A stretch of DNA of 64,000 nucleotides from the NCBI RefSeq assembly GCF_010119935.1, contig NZ_CP048209.1:6608001-6672000 (forward strand), given 5' to 3'. The notes beneath the pieces were generated by a model. The model was not told the origin of the DNA and searched no databases. It worked only from the letters and a program-made list of their open reading frames with translations. Below are positions 1 through 7,732 of the stretch, piece by piece. The DNA is from Paenibacillus lycopersici. Its GTDB lineage: Bacteria > Bacillota > Bacilli > Paenibacillales > Paenibacillaceae. Within the stretch, counting starts at the first letter, position 1. Each line of letters begins with the position of its first letter. Made by a program: the position numbers and the translations under genes.

Positions 1-703
1 TGCCCTCCCGCGCCTGCCGGAACGCCCTCAACGCCGACTCCACCTCGCCCGCCCGAAAATATTCCACCCCCAGGTTATACCAATGAAACCGATTCTCCGG
101 CTCTTCCCGGATCGCCTGCTCCAGCAGCGTGCGGTTGCGGCGCACTTTGTCTTTGGCCGCTACGACTTCGCGCCGGTAGCCGTAGTGATGGATGATCACG
201 TCGCTGAGATGGAACCGCGCCTCCGGCGTATGCCGCATAATCGGCGCCGCGATCTGCTCGTGGATTCTCCCCTCGAACCGGTAACGCCGGTCGTTGCGGA
301 ACATGCGCAGCACGGGATTGATCGTCGCCCCGTCGCCGCCGTCGCCGGAATAGTTCCACACGTTCAGAAAATAGCCCGTGATCTCGCTGTGAAGCGCCAA
401 TTCCCGCAGCTGCCCCCGCGTCCCGGCATCCAGCTCCTCGTCGGCGTCGAGGAAGAGAATCCACTCGCCCTCCGCGTGCAGCAGCCCTGCATTCCGCGCC
501 CCGGCAAAATCCCCCGTCCACTCGCTGCGCACGACCGACGCGCCGAATTTCCGGGCAATCTCTACCGTGCCGTCCGTGGAGCCGGTGTCGACGACGACGA
601 TTTGGTCGGCGATGCCCTGCACGCTGCGGAGACAGCGCGGCAGATCGGCCGCCTCATTCTTGACGATCATGCAGAGCGTAATCCAAATCGGCCGTTTCGC
701 CAA
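1..703 (-). CDS. GT2 family glycosyltransferase, 3' end cut by window edge
   Basis: Family 2 glycosyltransferase that probably transfers a sugar from a nucleotide-sugar donor in the cytoplasm. Translation from the TTG at 703 begins MAKRPIWITLCMIVKNEAAD. The nucleotide-binding strand IVVVDTGSTDGT lies at about residues 35-46 and the metal-binding DADEE at 86-90. The part near the window edge looks TPR-like (HWYNLGVEYFRAGEVESAL). I chose the TTG because AAGGAGG lies 10 nt upstream; an in-frame ATG at 670 lacks a good site. The start overlaps the end of the preceding glycosyltransferase by 50 nt, which suggests translational coupling. Upstream in the operon are another GT2 gene and two DUF6385-like proteins, so the acceptor may be one of those. 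The sugar and acceptor cannot be read from sequence. Confidence 0.85.
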   Translation of the reverse strand, partial: MAKRPIWITLCMIVKNEAADLPRCLRSVQGIADQIVVVDTGSTDGTVEIARKFGASVVRSEWTGDFAGARNAGLLHAEGEWILFLDADEELDAGTRGQLRELALHSEITGYFLNVWNYSGDGGDGATINPVLRMFRNDRRYRFEGRIHEQIAAPIMRHTPEARFHLSDVIIHHYGYRREVVAAKDKVRRNRTLLEQAIREEPENRFHWYNLGVEYFRAGEVESALRAFRQAREG

Positions 704-3026
704 TGTTCATGCGCCTCCTTTGCGCGGCGGTCCAAGACGTCCGCCAGCCCATCGCTTCCAGCTGCTGCATCGCCAGCTGCAGCTGCTCGACGTCCGCGAG
801 CGGCCAGCCGCCGCTGTACGCGGCAGATGCATGCTCCACCCATGGCTGCAGCGCCTCCTTGGCAAGCGCAAGCGCGCAGAAGGCGGCGCCTAGCCGGGCG
901 CGCTCCTGCAGCGCCTCGTCACCGATCGCCGCTTCGAACATCGCCAGCGCCTCGCTGTACAAACCCTTGAGCAGCAGCAGCTCGCCGAAAGCAAAATTCT
1001 CCTCCGCCAGCAGCGGCCGTTCTTCCATCGCCTGCAGCAGCCGGCCGGCCGCCGCCTGGGCATAGCCGTGGCGGTAGAGCTCCATCGCGTACGCCGCTTC
1101 AAACGGCGGAGCCGCCTGGCTCAACCGGCGGGCCAGCGACAACAATCCCAGCTCCAGCGCCCGCGCCAGCAGCAGCCCGACGAACGACGTCCAGCCCGGA
1201 AGCGCTGCGTCCACGCCCGCCACGCGAGGAGAACGAGCCGGCAGGGAAGGTGCGGCACAACGCTCGACGGCAGCCAGCAGCTCCGCCAGCTCCCCGGATG
1301 CGCCGGACAGCGCCTCGAGCAGCTCCCCGCCCGGCGGCAAGCCCGCTTCCCAGCCGTACAGCGCGGCGTCCAGGCCAAGCCGGGCGGCGTGGGCGGGATC
1401 CAGCGCCGGCACTTGGATGGCGGCGGAATTGACAGGCGAAGCGCTCGGAGCTGCGGAAGCCGGCACGATGTTCTCAGGCGCAGCGCCCGAGTCCGGTCCC
1501 TCTGCGGTGCCCGCGCCGTACGCTCTGCACGGCGACGCGTTCTCTATCGCGCTCCCCTCAGGCGCAGCGCCCGAGGACGGCCCCTCTGCGGTGCCCGCAA
1601 CGTACGCTCTGTCCGACGCCGCACCCTCTATCGCGCCCGCCCCGGCTGCCCCGCCTCGCCCGAGCGCCTCCAGCAGCAGCGCCCGGGCGGCGTCCGCTCC
1701 CTGCGCGGCGGCAAGGCTTGCCGCGCAGGCGCGCGCATCGTCCGGCGCGAGGGGCCCGGCTTCGCGCCATAACCCCAGCGCGGCGGCATGCGCGCCGATG
1801 CCGCCGAGCACCCGGGCCAGCAGCGCCGCATCCGCCGGCGCTGCTAGGCCCGCCTTCGCGGAAACCGCATCGCCCGGCGCAGCGAAGCCCAGGGCCGAAG
1901 CCAGCGCGTCGCGAATGGCTTCATCGCCCATGCCCGCGGCCTGCAGCTGCTCTGCCCAGCCGGCCAAGGCAGGCCCGTAACGCGGCGCTTCCGCGGCCGC
2001 CGCCGCGTACAAGCGCAGCGCCTGCTCGCCGCGGCCAAGCGCGGCTTCCGCGGCCGCGAGCCCGCAGCGGGCGCGGAACGATCCCGCGCCCGCCTCCCTT
2101 ACGGCGCCGCGCGGAGCAGCGCCGGCGCGCAGCGCCGCCTCGTAGGCGGCGCGCGCATCAAGCGCGCGCCGCTGCGCCATCAGGCTGTCGCCGTACGCCA
2201 GCTGTACGTCCGGATAATCGGCGTAACGGTCGGCTTCGCGGTGCAGCAGCGCCGCCGCTCCGTCGGCTTCGCCCAGCGCCAGCAGCGCTTTGGCCCGGTC
2301 GCGAACGAGCGACGCCCGGTACGGCGCGTCCGCGGGCGCAAACAAACAAGCCAAAGCAAATGCCGCTTCGGCATCCTTTGGCTTGTTCAATTGGCAGAGC
2401 GCAACGCCCTTATTGTAGAGCTGGAACGGATTGTCCGGCTCCTGGCCCAGCGCTTTGCCGATCAGGCGCAGATTGCGGACGGCCTTCGCTTTGCGTGCCA
2501 TCGTTTCCGGCAAATAGCCGTCATGCCGGAAGCGAAGTCCGCTCGGCGGCCCCTCGACCGAGCCGGGCCGAGCGCCGGGACGGACAAGCTGCTCATGAAT
2601 GACGCCGGTATAGCGCAAGCCGCAATCCGCCCGGAACAGCCGCAGCGCCTCATGCGACAGCGCCTCGTGTTCTTGACGGCCATAGCGGTTCTCAATCACG
2701 ACCGACAAGCCGTCCTCCTCCGCTTCGCGCAAGAGACGGCGAAGGCCGGAGCGACTCTCCCCGGCATCCAGCCATTCATCTGCGTCCAGCACGAGCACCC
2801 AGATCGTTCGCGCCGCATCCAGCCCCGCATTGCGCGCCGCCGCGAAATCGTCTACCCATGCCGCTCGCACGACTCTGGCCCCGAAAGCTTGCGCAATGCC
2901 GATCGTGCCGTCGGCGGACCCCGTGTCGATGACGACGATCTCGTCGGCAAGGCCCTGCACGCTTCCGAGACAGCGGCCCAGGACGTCCTCTTCGTTGCAA
3001 GCCAGAATATGAATGCCGAGCAGCAT
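654..3026 (-). CDS. GT2 glycosyltransferase with TPR-like helical region, two-part protein
   Basis: A 790-residue protein. Residues 1 to about 220 are a GT2 domain: ACNEEDVLGRCLGSVQG start, VVIDTGSADGT, and DADEW at 81-85 as the metal/donor site. Residues about 200-450 are Ala-rich helical repeats of TPR type (NKGVALCQLNKPKDAEAAFAL). A low-complexity Gly/Ala/Ser/Pro linker at about 455-540 contains an 84-bp duplication, and a further helical domain follows. Start ATG 3026 has AGGAG 9 nt upstream and lies 17 nt after the stop of the repeat protein, so they are cotranscribed. TPR-fused GT2 enzymes often modify proteins or surface polymers; by context the likely substrate is the Thr-rich repeat protein next door (inference). 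Confidence 0.88.
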   Translation of the reverse strand: MLLGIHILACNEEDVLGRCLGSVQGLADEIVVIDTGSADGTIGIAQAFGARVVRAAWVDDFAAARNAGLDAARTIWVLVLDADEWLDAGESRSGLRRLLREAEEDGLSVVIENRYGRQEHEALSHEALRLFRADCGLRYTGVIHEQLVRPGARPGSVEGPPSGLRFRHDGYLPETMARKAKAVRNLRLIGKALGQEPDNPFQLYNKGVALCQLNKPKDAEAAFALACLFAPADAPYRASLVRDRAKALLALGEADGAAALLHREADRYADYPDVQLAYGDSLMAQRRALDARAAYEAALRAGAAPRGAVREAGAGSFRARCGLAAAEAALGRGEQALRLYAAAAAEAPRYGPALAGWAEQLQAAGMGDEAIRDALASALGFAAPGDAVSAKAGLAAPADAALLARVLGGIGAHAAALGLWREAGPLAPDDARACAASLAAAQGADAARALLLEALGRGGAAGAGAIEGAASDRAYVAGTAEGPSSGAAPEGSAIENASPCRAYGAGTAEGPDSGAAPENIVPASAAPSASPVNSAAIQVPALDPAHAARLGLDAALYGWEAGLPPGGELLEALSGASGELAELLAAVERCAAPSLPARSPRVAGVDAALPGWTSFVGLLLARALELGLLSLARRLSQAAPPFEAAYAMELYRHGYAQAAAGRLLQAMEERPLLAEENFAFGELLLLKGLYSEALAMFEAAIGDEALQERARLGAAFCALALAKEALQPWVEHASAAYSGGWPLADVEQLQLAMQQLEAMGWRTSWTAAQRRRMNIGETADLDYALHDRQE
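1477..1644. repeat. 84-bp tandem duplication inside a glycosyltransferase gene
   Basis: Two adjacent, slightly diverged copies of an 84-bp unit, starting at 1477 and 1561. Each begins with GGCGCAGCGCCCGAG and contains the string CCCTCTGCGGTGCCCGC. The unit encodes 28 residues of the flexible linker in the glycosyltransferase at 654-3026 and keeps the frame. It looks like slippage or unequal exchange in a disordered linker. Confidence 0.8.
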
Positions 3027-3043
3027 GGAATCACGCTCCTAAT

Positions 3044-4474
3044 TTAAGTGCCTTGCCCGTTAAAATAAACATCGATCGTCGTCGGGCTGCCCGCGGCCGA
3101 AGACCGGTAGGACAGCCTTGTGTACTTCAGGAACCGCTGCGGCACAAGCACATCGACGCTGCCGGAAGCAATGCCCGTCGACGTGTCGACATCGGTGTAC
3201 CAGTTCGTGCCGTCGGCGCTGATCTCCACGCTGGCGTCGGCGCTGTTCGTGCCCGGGCCGCGATTATAGACGAAGAAGGAATAGGCGCCGAGCACGCTCG
3301 TCGTCACCGGATTAAGCGAGGTGAACGCATCGGTCGTCACGAGCGAAGTGTTCGCTTGTTCGACGAAGCTCTTTTGCGAAATCGAGGTGACGCTGCTTAA
3401 CGTACCGGCCGTGATCGTCGCTCCGAGCACGCTCGTGATCGTTCCGTCCAGCAGGTTCGTCAGCGTTCCTGCCGTGATCGTCGCGCCAAGCACGCTCGTC
3501 AACGTTCCGTCCAGCAAGTTCGTCAATGTGCCCGCCGTGATTGTCGCGCCAAGCACGCTAGTCAACGTTCCGTCCAGCAGGTTCGTCAGCGTTCCTGCCG
3601 TGATCGTCGCGCCGAGCACGCTCGTGATTGTGCCGTTGAGCAGGTTATCGATCGTTCCTACCGTTACCGTGCCGCCGGAGATGGCCACCGTACCGGCCGT
3701 GATCGTCGCCCCCATCACGCTCGTGATCGTACCGTCCAGCAGGTTCGTCAGCGTTCCTGCCGTGATCGTCGCCCCAAGCACGCTCGTCAACGTTCCGTCC
3801 AGCAAGTTCGTCAATGTTCCTGCCGTGATCGTCGCCCCGAGCACGCTAGTCAATGTTCCGTCCAGCAGGTTCGTCAGCGTTCCTGCCGTAATCGTCGCTC
3901 CGAGCACGCTCGTCAACGTTCCGTCCAGCAAGTTCGTCAGCGTTCCTGCCGTGATCGTCGCCCCAAGCACGCTCGTGATTGTGCCGTTGAGCAGGTTATC
4001 GATCGTTCCTACCGTTACCGTACCGCCGGAGATAGCCACCGTACCGGCCGTGATCGTCGCCCCCATCACGCTCGTGATCGTACCATCCAGCAGGTTCGTC
4101 AATGTTCCTGCCGTGATCGTCGCGCCAAGCACGCTCGTCAACGTTCCGTCCAGCAGGTTCGTCAGCGTTCCTGCCGTAATCGTCGCGCCAAGCACGCTCG
4201 TAATCGTACCGTTCAGCAGGTTCGTCAACGTGCCCGCCGTGATCGTCGCTCCCATCACGCTCGTGATCGTGCCGTTCAGCAGGTTGTCGATTGTGCCAAC
4301 CGACACTGTTCCGCCCGAAATCGAGACATTGCTGAGCGTACCGTCCATAATAATATTCAGTATATGACCGTCCGTATCCGTTGCTACCGGCTGCGGCGTC
4401 AGCGTCGCATCCTGACCGAATATGAGGGTGCGCAATTTGTCCGGGTTCGGGTTAAAAGCCGCGAAGTTCGGCAT
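3044..4474 (-). CDS. Thr-rich 21-residue-repeat protein with C-terminal DUF6385-like domain
   Basis: A 476-residue protein with three parts. Residues 1 to about 45 are a head (MPNFAAFNPNPDKLRTLIFG). About 50-360 are repeats whose core GATITAGT occurs 13 times, mostly in the 21-residue unit LTNLLDGTLTSVLGATITAGT. About 365-476 form a C-terminal domain that aligns with the whole C-terminal part of the neighbouring 144-residue protein and resembles DUF6385. There is no signal peptide or LPXTG. Start ATG 4474 has AAAGGAGAG upstream. The regular Thr/Ile/Val pattern suggests a beta-solenoid or fibre with many Thr side chains available for O-glycosylation, which fits the two glycosyltransferases downstream. 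A surface or spore-coat location is inference; no function is established. Confidence 0.85.
   Translation of the reverse strand: MPNFAAFNPNPDKLRTLIFGQDATLTPQPVATDTDGHILNIIMDGTLSNVSISGGTVSVGTIDNLLNGTITSVMGATITAGTLTNLLNGTITSVLGATITAGTLTNLLDGTLTSVLGATITAGTLTNLLDGTITSVMGATITAGTVAISGGTVTVGTIDNLLNGTITSVLGATITAGTLTNLLDGTLTSVLGATITAGTLTNLLDGTLTSVLGATITAGTLTNLLDGTLTSVLGATITAGTLTNLLDGTITSVMGATITAGTVAISGGTVTVGTIDNLLNGTITSVLGATITAGTLTNLLDGTLTSVLGATITAGTLTNLLDGTLTSVLGATITAGTLTNLLDGTITSVLGATITAGTLSSVTSISQKSFVEQANTSLVTTDAFTSLNPVTTSVLGAYSFFVYNRGPGTNSADASVEISADGTNWYTDVDTSTGIASGSVDVLVPQRFLKYTRLSYRSSAAGSPTTIDVYFNGQGT
3400..4330. repeat. 63-bp tandem coding repeats with higher-order blocks
   Basis: Near-identical 63-bp units (21 codons) within the repeat protein gene. 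Three blocks of units are separated by a variant segment encoding VAISGGTVTVGTIDNLLNGT; a related form (VSISGGTVSVGTIDNLLNGT) precedes the first block. Units differ mainly at wobble positions, which implies recent expansion or homogenisation. Copy number is likely to vary between strains and the region is prone to assembly collapse. Confidence 0.92.
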
Positions 4475-4536
4475 CGTTCATCACTCTCCTTTCAGTTTTC
4501 ATATCGTTCGTTACGCCGCAAGCTCGCCCCCAAACT

Positions 4537-4971
4537 TCATGTGACCCGCTGCGATTGAAAATACACCTTCACTTCTGTCGGCCTGCCTTCGATCAACGAC
4601 TTCACCAGCAGCCGGGTATAGCGTTGAAACTTGACCGGCACGACGACGGCCATGCCTCCGTCCGGAACGATTTCTTCGACGTCGACCAAATAATCCTCGC
4701 CATTCGGCCCTATCTCGACTTGCGCGACGACGGGCTCGCTTCCTTTGTTGACGACCGAATACGAATAGACGCTCTTATTGGCCGTATCCTGCGCCGGCAG
4801 CGCGACAAAATCGTCCGTTGTCATCACATCAAGAAACACCTGCTCCGAAAATAAAGGGGTTGTTGTCGTTTTCCGCTTTTTCTTGCACTGCTTTGAATCG
4901 CCGTTTCGTTTACAACGCCGGGGAAGGCAGCTCCTTCCCTTGCGCGAATGTCGGCTTGTCAATTTGCCCAT
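4537..4971 (-). CDS. Small DUF6385-like protein with basic N-terminus
   Basis: A 144-residue protein. Residues 1 to about 38 are strongly basic and Cys-containing (GRSCLPRRCKRNGDSKQCKKK). Residues about 42-144 form a domain aligning by eye with the C-terminus of the downstream repeat protein: shared features are YSY/YSF-x-V-x-N, a VEI/VEISADG turn, QRYTRL/LKYTRL and a final VYF. Start ATG 4971 has AAGGGGAAG 7 nt upstream. It is the first gene of the operon with the repeat protein and glycosyltransferases. It could cap or anchor the fibre; the basic tail might bind a polyanion (inference). Family assignment to DUF6385 is from memory and should be checked. Confidence 0.8.
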   Translation of the reverse strand: MGKLTSRHSRKGRSCLPRRCKRNGDSKQCKKKRKTTTTPLFSEQVFLDVMTTDDFVALPAQDTANKSVYSYSVVNKGSEPVVAQVEIGPNGEDYLVDVEEIVPDGGMAVVVPVKFQRYTRLLVKSLIEGRPTEVKVYFQSQRVT

Positions 4972-5232
4972 GTCATCTTCCCCTTGGTCAACGCTCCTTT
5001 ACTTTATGTCCGCATCCAATATCCGGAAACGGCATATGTCCGTAGTTTCATAGACCCTTTCTCCCATATTCCATATCCCCTATCACATTCCCCTAGATTG
5101 GGCGGGCCGTCTTCGTTCCGCTTCGCCGGCTGCCCGGCCGCCGCAGCCGCGGCCGGGCTAACGATCGCATCGGGCAGCACGCTGGCAGTAGGGCTGAGAC
5201 ACCGCCGCAATCCTACGAATCAATGAACACGC

Positions 5233-5270
5233 AAAAAGCGGCTGCCCCGTCAGAGACGGAACAACCGCTG
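5233..5270 (-). terminator. Rho-independent terminator of ohrR
   Basis: On the minus strand a GC-rich stem (AGCGG...CCGTC, loop TCT, GACGG...CCGCT) is followed by TTTTT. It lies about 33 nt after the ohrR stop codon. Confidence 0.85.
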
Positions 5271-5302
5271 TTCGTTCGATTGGATGATTATCGTGCAATT
5301 CG

Positions 5303-5761
5303 TCAACGATCCGTCGGTTCGCAGGAACCGGCATGCACCTCGGCCGTCAGCCGCCGCAGCTGTTCCCGCAAGGCGGTTATATCCGCGGGGGACAAGCTCG
5401 TCTGGCAGAACACGCGCTCCGGTATGGCGGCCGCGCGTTCCTTCAGCGCCCGCCCTTCGTCCGTCAGCCGGACGACGACGCTCCGTTCGTCCTGCGGATC
5501 GCGTTCCCGGCGCAGCAGCTTCATCCCTTCCAGCTTCTTAAGCAGAGGCGTCAGCGTGCCGGAATCCAGATACAGCCGGCGGCCAAGCTCCTTCACGGAC
5601 ACTTCGTCCTTCTCCCACAGGGCGAGCAGCGTGACGTACTGCGTATACGTAATGCCGAGCTCGTCCAGGAACGGGCGATACAGCTTCGTTACCTCGCGGG
5701 CGCAGGCATAGAGGGCGAAACAAAGCTGATTATCGAGCTCCAGCTGCACGTTCTTCTCCAT
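5303..5761 (-). CDS. ohrR: OhrR, MarR-family organic peroxide sensor (2-Cys type)
   Basis: A 152-residue winged-helix repressor that derepresses peroxide-defence genes when its cysteine is oxidised by organic hydroperoxides. The N-terminal LDNQLCFALYA is the OhrR hallmark and C14 is the expected peroxidatic cysteine. The recognition region LYLDSGTLTPLLKKLE and the wing DERSVVVRLT match B. subtilis OhrR closely. A second cysteine, C119 (RVFCQT), sits where Xanthomonas OhrR has its resolving cysteine and B. subtilis OhrR has none, so this looks like a 2-Cys sensor. Start ATG 5761 has GAGGGG 7 nt upstream; a longer frame to 5806 is less likely. It has its own promoter and operator. No ohr peroxidase gene is present in the window. 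Confidence 0.92.
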   Translation of the reverse strand: MEKNVQLELDNQLCFALYACAREVTKLYRPFLDELGITYTQYVTLLALWEKDEVSVKELGRRLYLDSGTLTPLLKKLEGMKLLRRERDPQDERSVVVRLTDEGRALKERAAAIPERVFCQTSLSPADITALREQLRRLTAEVHAGSCEPTDR

Positions 5762-5802
5762 GTCATGTCCCCTCTTTCTCGTTGCTTTCCAGTCATCTTC
5801 CC

Positions 5803-5863
5803 ACACAATTTAATTGCATACAATTTATGTGGTTAGAATAACAGCTGACATTCAGGCTGTCAA
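5803..5863 (-). promoter_or_regulatory. ohrR promoter with OhrR-type operator
   Basis: Minus-strand promoter TTGACA (5863-5858), 17-nt spacer, TATTCT (5840-5835). Just downstream, over the expected start site, are two AT-rich half-sites, CACAATTTAATTGCA and TACAATTTATGTGG (5803-5832). These match the known OhrR motif TACAATT-AATTGTA with few changes. Autorepression is the natural reading. The -35 touches the end of the preceding ccdC-like gene. Confidence 0.75.
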
Positions 5864-6363
5864 CCGTATTCCTCTTGCTTTACGCGCTTCAAGCCGATGA
5901 ATTCACGCAGCATCGCGATGCGCCACACAACGATCATGCCGAACGCCAGCACGAAGAACAGCGCTCCCGTCTGCGGAATCGACACCTTGCTCTCTACCGC
6001 GTCGTGCACGAGCAGACGTATGATGAGCAGGCCGAGCAGGATGAAGATGAACATCTTGGACCGTTTCAGCACGATCTCCTCGCCGACCCGCTCCAGCTTG
6101 GAGGTGCGGATGAGCGGATAAGCGAATACGGTAGCGCCGGCGGCAAACGCGACGAGCGCCCACGTCAGCGGCACATGCGTTTCGGGCACGACGAACATAA
6201 GAAAACCGGTGGACATCCCCAGCGGCGGAATGATGATTTTGCGCATCGTCGTCGGACGATTGCTGGCGCGAAGCCGCAGAAACATCACCGCAACGCCGGA
6301 GAGCAGCGTGACGGCAATCGACGCCACATGCCCGAGCGAGAATGATTGCGGAAGAAAGCTCAT
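5860..6363 (-). CDS. CcdC-family (DUF1453) membrane protein
   Basis: A 167-residue protein with about five hydrophobic segments (FSLGHVASIAVTLLSGVAVM, PLTWALVAFAAGATVFAY, MFIFILLGLLIIRLLV, ALFFVLAFGMIVVWRIAM). The RPTTMRKIIIPPLGMSTGF segment and overall plan match the CcdC/DUF1453 family named after a B. subtilis gene of the cytochrome c biogenesis locus. Its biochemical role is unclear even there. Start ATG 6363 has AAAGGAGTG upstream. No ccdA or other cytochrome c maturation gene is adjacent, so function should not be inferred from the name. Confidence 0.8.
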   Translation of the reverse strand: MSFLPQSFSLGHVASIAVTLLSGVAVMFLRLRASNRPTTMRKIIIPPLGMSTGFLMFVVPETHVPLTWALVAFAAGATVFAYPLIRTSKLERVGEEIVLKRSKMFIFILLGLLIIRLLVHDAVESKVSIPQTGALFFVLAFGMIVVWRIAMLREFIGLKRVKQEEYG

Positions 6364-6483
6364 CCTGACGCACTCCTTTTGAACGGCAGCTATGGACGTT
6401 CTATTTTCGACATTTTCTCTCTTATCCTACCTATTTTGCGCCGCCGTTGCAAACGTCGTCATCCCTTCTTCCCTGCCGAAGCT

Positions 6484-6957
6484 TCAGACAAGCGCGTCGC
6501 GGTGAATCTTCACGACCGCCTTGCGGATCGGCAAGTCTTCTTCCACGGAGCAGTTCGGCCGGTGGATGTCCGTCGGGAACAGCACGACGAAGTCGCCGGG
6601 CACCAGATTGACGATGTTCTCGTTATAGACTTCGCCGTAGAACGCGATATCCTGCGCATCGTAGCGATTGTCCACGATAAGCTGGTCCTCGGACAGCTTG
6701 GCGACGCGCATCTGTTCGCGGCCGCTCAGCAAGAGCTGAACATCCGTGTGCGCGAGATGCGTCTCCGGCCGCACCTCCTGCCAAGGCCGCGTCTCCGGCT
6801 CATTGATCAACAGGAACATGCCCGCTTCGTCCATCTCGTGCCGCCCGGCCGGAAGCGCGTCCAGCTCCATGCTTTGCAGCCGCTCGATCGCCCGGCGGAC
6901 GCCTGCCGGGAACGTATGCTTTTCTTTCTCCCAATTGTTCAAATCGCTGAAGATCAT
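6484..6957 (-). CDS. YhcH/YjgK/YiaL family protein (cupin-like sugar anomerase)
   Basis: A 157-residue protein of the EbgC/YhcH/NanQ family, a cupin-like fold that accelerates sugar or sialic acid anomer conversion in characterised members. Family features: AIERLQSM, GRHEMD near residue 40, ETRPWQEVRPETHLAHTDVQ with the histidine/glutamate metal-site cluster, and PGDFVVLFPTDIHRP near the C-terminus. Start ATG 6957 has AAGGGAGC upstream. It stands alone between ccdC-like and ywbE-like genes, so the substrate cannot be guessed from neighbours. Confidence 0.87.
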   Translation of the reverse strand: MIFSDLNNWEKEKHTFPAGVRRAIERLQSMELDALPAGRHEMDEAGMFLLINEPETRPWQEVRPETHLAHTDVQLLLSGREQMRVAKLSEDQLIVDNRYDAQDIAFYGEVYNENIVNLVPGDFVVLFPTDIHRPNCSVEEDLPIRKAVVKIHRDALV

Positions 6958-6999
6958 CGTGCTTGCTCCCTTCGGTTATCTCCATGATTGCGCCAACCG

Positions 7000-7203
7000 T
7001 TATTCGGTTATGACGGCCTTGACCCTGCCCACGTCGCCGCTCTGCAGGCGAACCTTGATGCCGTGGGGATGATTCGGGGAATTGGTCAGAATATCCTTCA
7101 CGACGCCGCGGGTAAGCCGCCCTGTCGGCTGATCCTTCTTCAACACGATGTCGACCGTAAGGCCCGGTCTGATGTTGGAACGCTGTTGTCCGCTTGTGCT
7201 CAT
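7000..7203 (-). CDS. ywbE: YwbE family small protein
   Basis: A 67-residue protein (MSTSGQQRSNIRPGLTVDIV...) matching the YwbE/DUF2196 family: the core RPGLTVDIVLKKDQPTGRLTRGVVKDILTNSP followed by HPHGIKVRLQSGDVGRV. It looks like a small beta-barrel, possibly nucleic-acid binding; no function is established. I chose ATG 7203, with AAGGAGG 12 nt upstream; an in-frame ATG at 7227 lacks a ribosome binding site. It ends 42 nt before the YhcH gene on the same strand. Confidence 0.85.
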   Translation of the reverse strand: MSTSGQQRSNIRPGLTVDIVLKKDQPTGRLTRGVVKDILTNSPNHPHGIKVRLQSGDVGRVKAVITE

Positions 7204-7305
7204 GTCGTGCCGCAGCCTCCTTTTCATGATGTTAGCTTTCTGCTGTTCACATCATAAGCCAGCGAACGGGCGAAGTAAAGATTTGGGCATTCGGCCGATT
7301 ACCCG

Positions 7306-7337
7306 TTGACACCGATAATGAGAATCACTATCATTAT
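7306..7337 (+). promoter_or_regulatory. Sigma-A promoter with Fur box
   Basis: TTGACA at 7306-7311 and TATCAT at 7329-7334 with a 17-nt spacer. The sequence GATAATGAGAATCACTATC at 7314-7332 matches the Fur consensus GATAATGATAATCATTATC at 16 of 19 positions and covers the spacer and -10. It drives the DUF1450 gene at 7393, implying induction under iron limitation. Confidence 0.82.
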
Positions 7338-7392
7338 AGCTGGGTGAAATTCAAGCATCGCATCTTGTCTACGAGAGGTAGGTTCCGGACGC

Positions 7393-7617
7393 ATGAAGAA
7401 AATCAAATACTGCTGCCGCAACTTCAAGCATGGCTCCAAATCCGTGTTCAAGTCGTTAAAGCAGGAGTTTCCCGATTTGAAGCAGAAGAAGAAGGACTGC
7501 CTCGGCAATTGCAAGCTCTGCTCCAAGCAGTGCATGGTATTGATCGGCAAAACAGAAATCGTCGTCGCTCCGACCGCGGAAGTGCTGTATGCGAAGCTGA
7601 AGCATCGGATAGGCTAA
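7393..7617 (+). CDS. DUF1450 family small Cys-rich protein, Fur-box controlled
   Basis: A 74-residue basic protein of the DUF1450 (YuzB-like) family. Cysteines are C7, C8, C36, C40, C43 and C47; the last four form C-x3-C-x2-C-x3-C (CLGNCKLCSKQC), a plausible iron-sulfur or zinc site. Start ATG 7393 follows AGGTAGG about 10 nt upstream. A near-perfect Fur box overlaps the promoter, so expression should rise when iron is scarce. A ferritin gene lies 116 bp downstream on the same strand, beyond a weak terminator-like hairpin. The biochemical role of the family is unknown; a ligand or sparing role in iron-sulfur metabolism is only a guess. Confidence 0.88.
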   Translation: MKKIKYCCRNFKHGSKSVFKSLKQEFPDLKQKKKDCLGNCKLCSKQCMVLIGKTEIVVAPTAEVLYAKLKHRIG

Positions 7618-7640
7618 TAAGGAATAGTATGGTACGATAG

Positions 7641-7691
7641 GAGAAGAAGCCGCCGTTATCCGACCGGGTAGGGCAGACTTCTTCTCTTTAC
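7641..7691 (+). terminator. Possible weak terminator between DUF1450 gene and ferritin
   Basis: Perfect 9-bp arms GAGAAGAAG / CTTCTTCTC separated by 28 nt and followed by TTTACGTTT. The loop is long, so termination may be partial. Confidence 0.5.
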
Positions 7692-7732
7692 GTTTACCAG
7701 CTCACTAATGAAGGAAAAGGGAGGTGCGGCCG

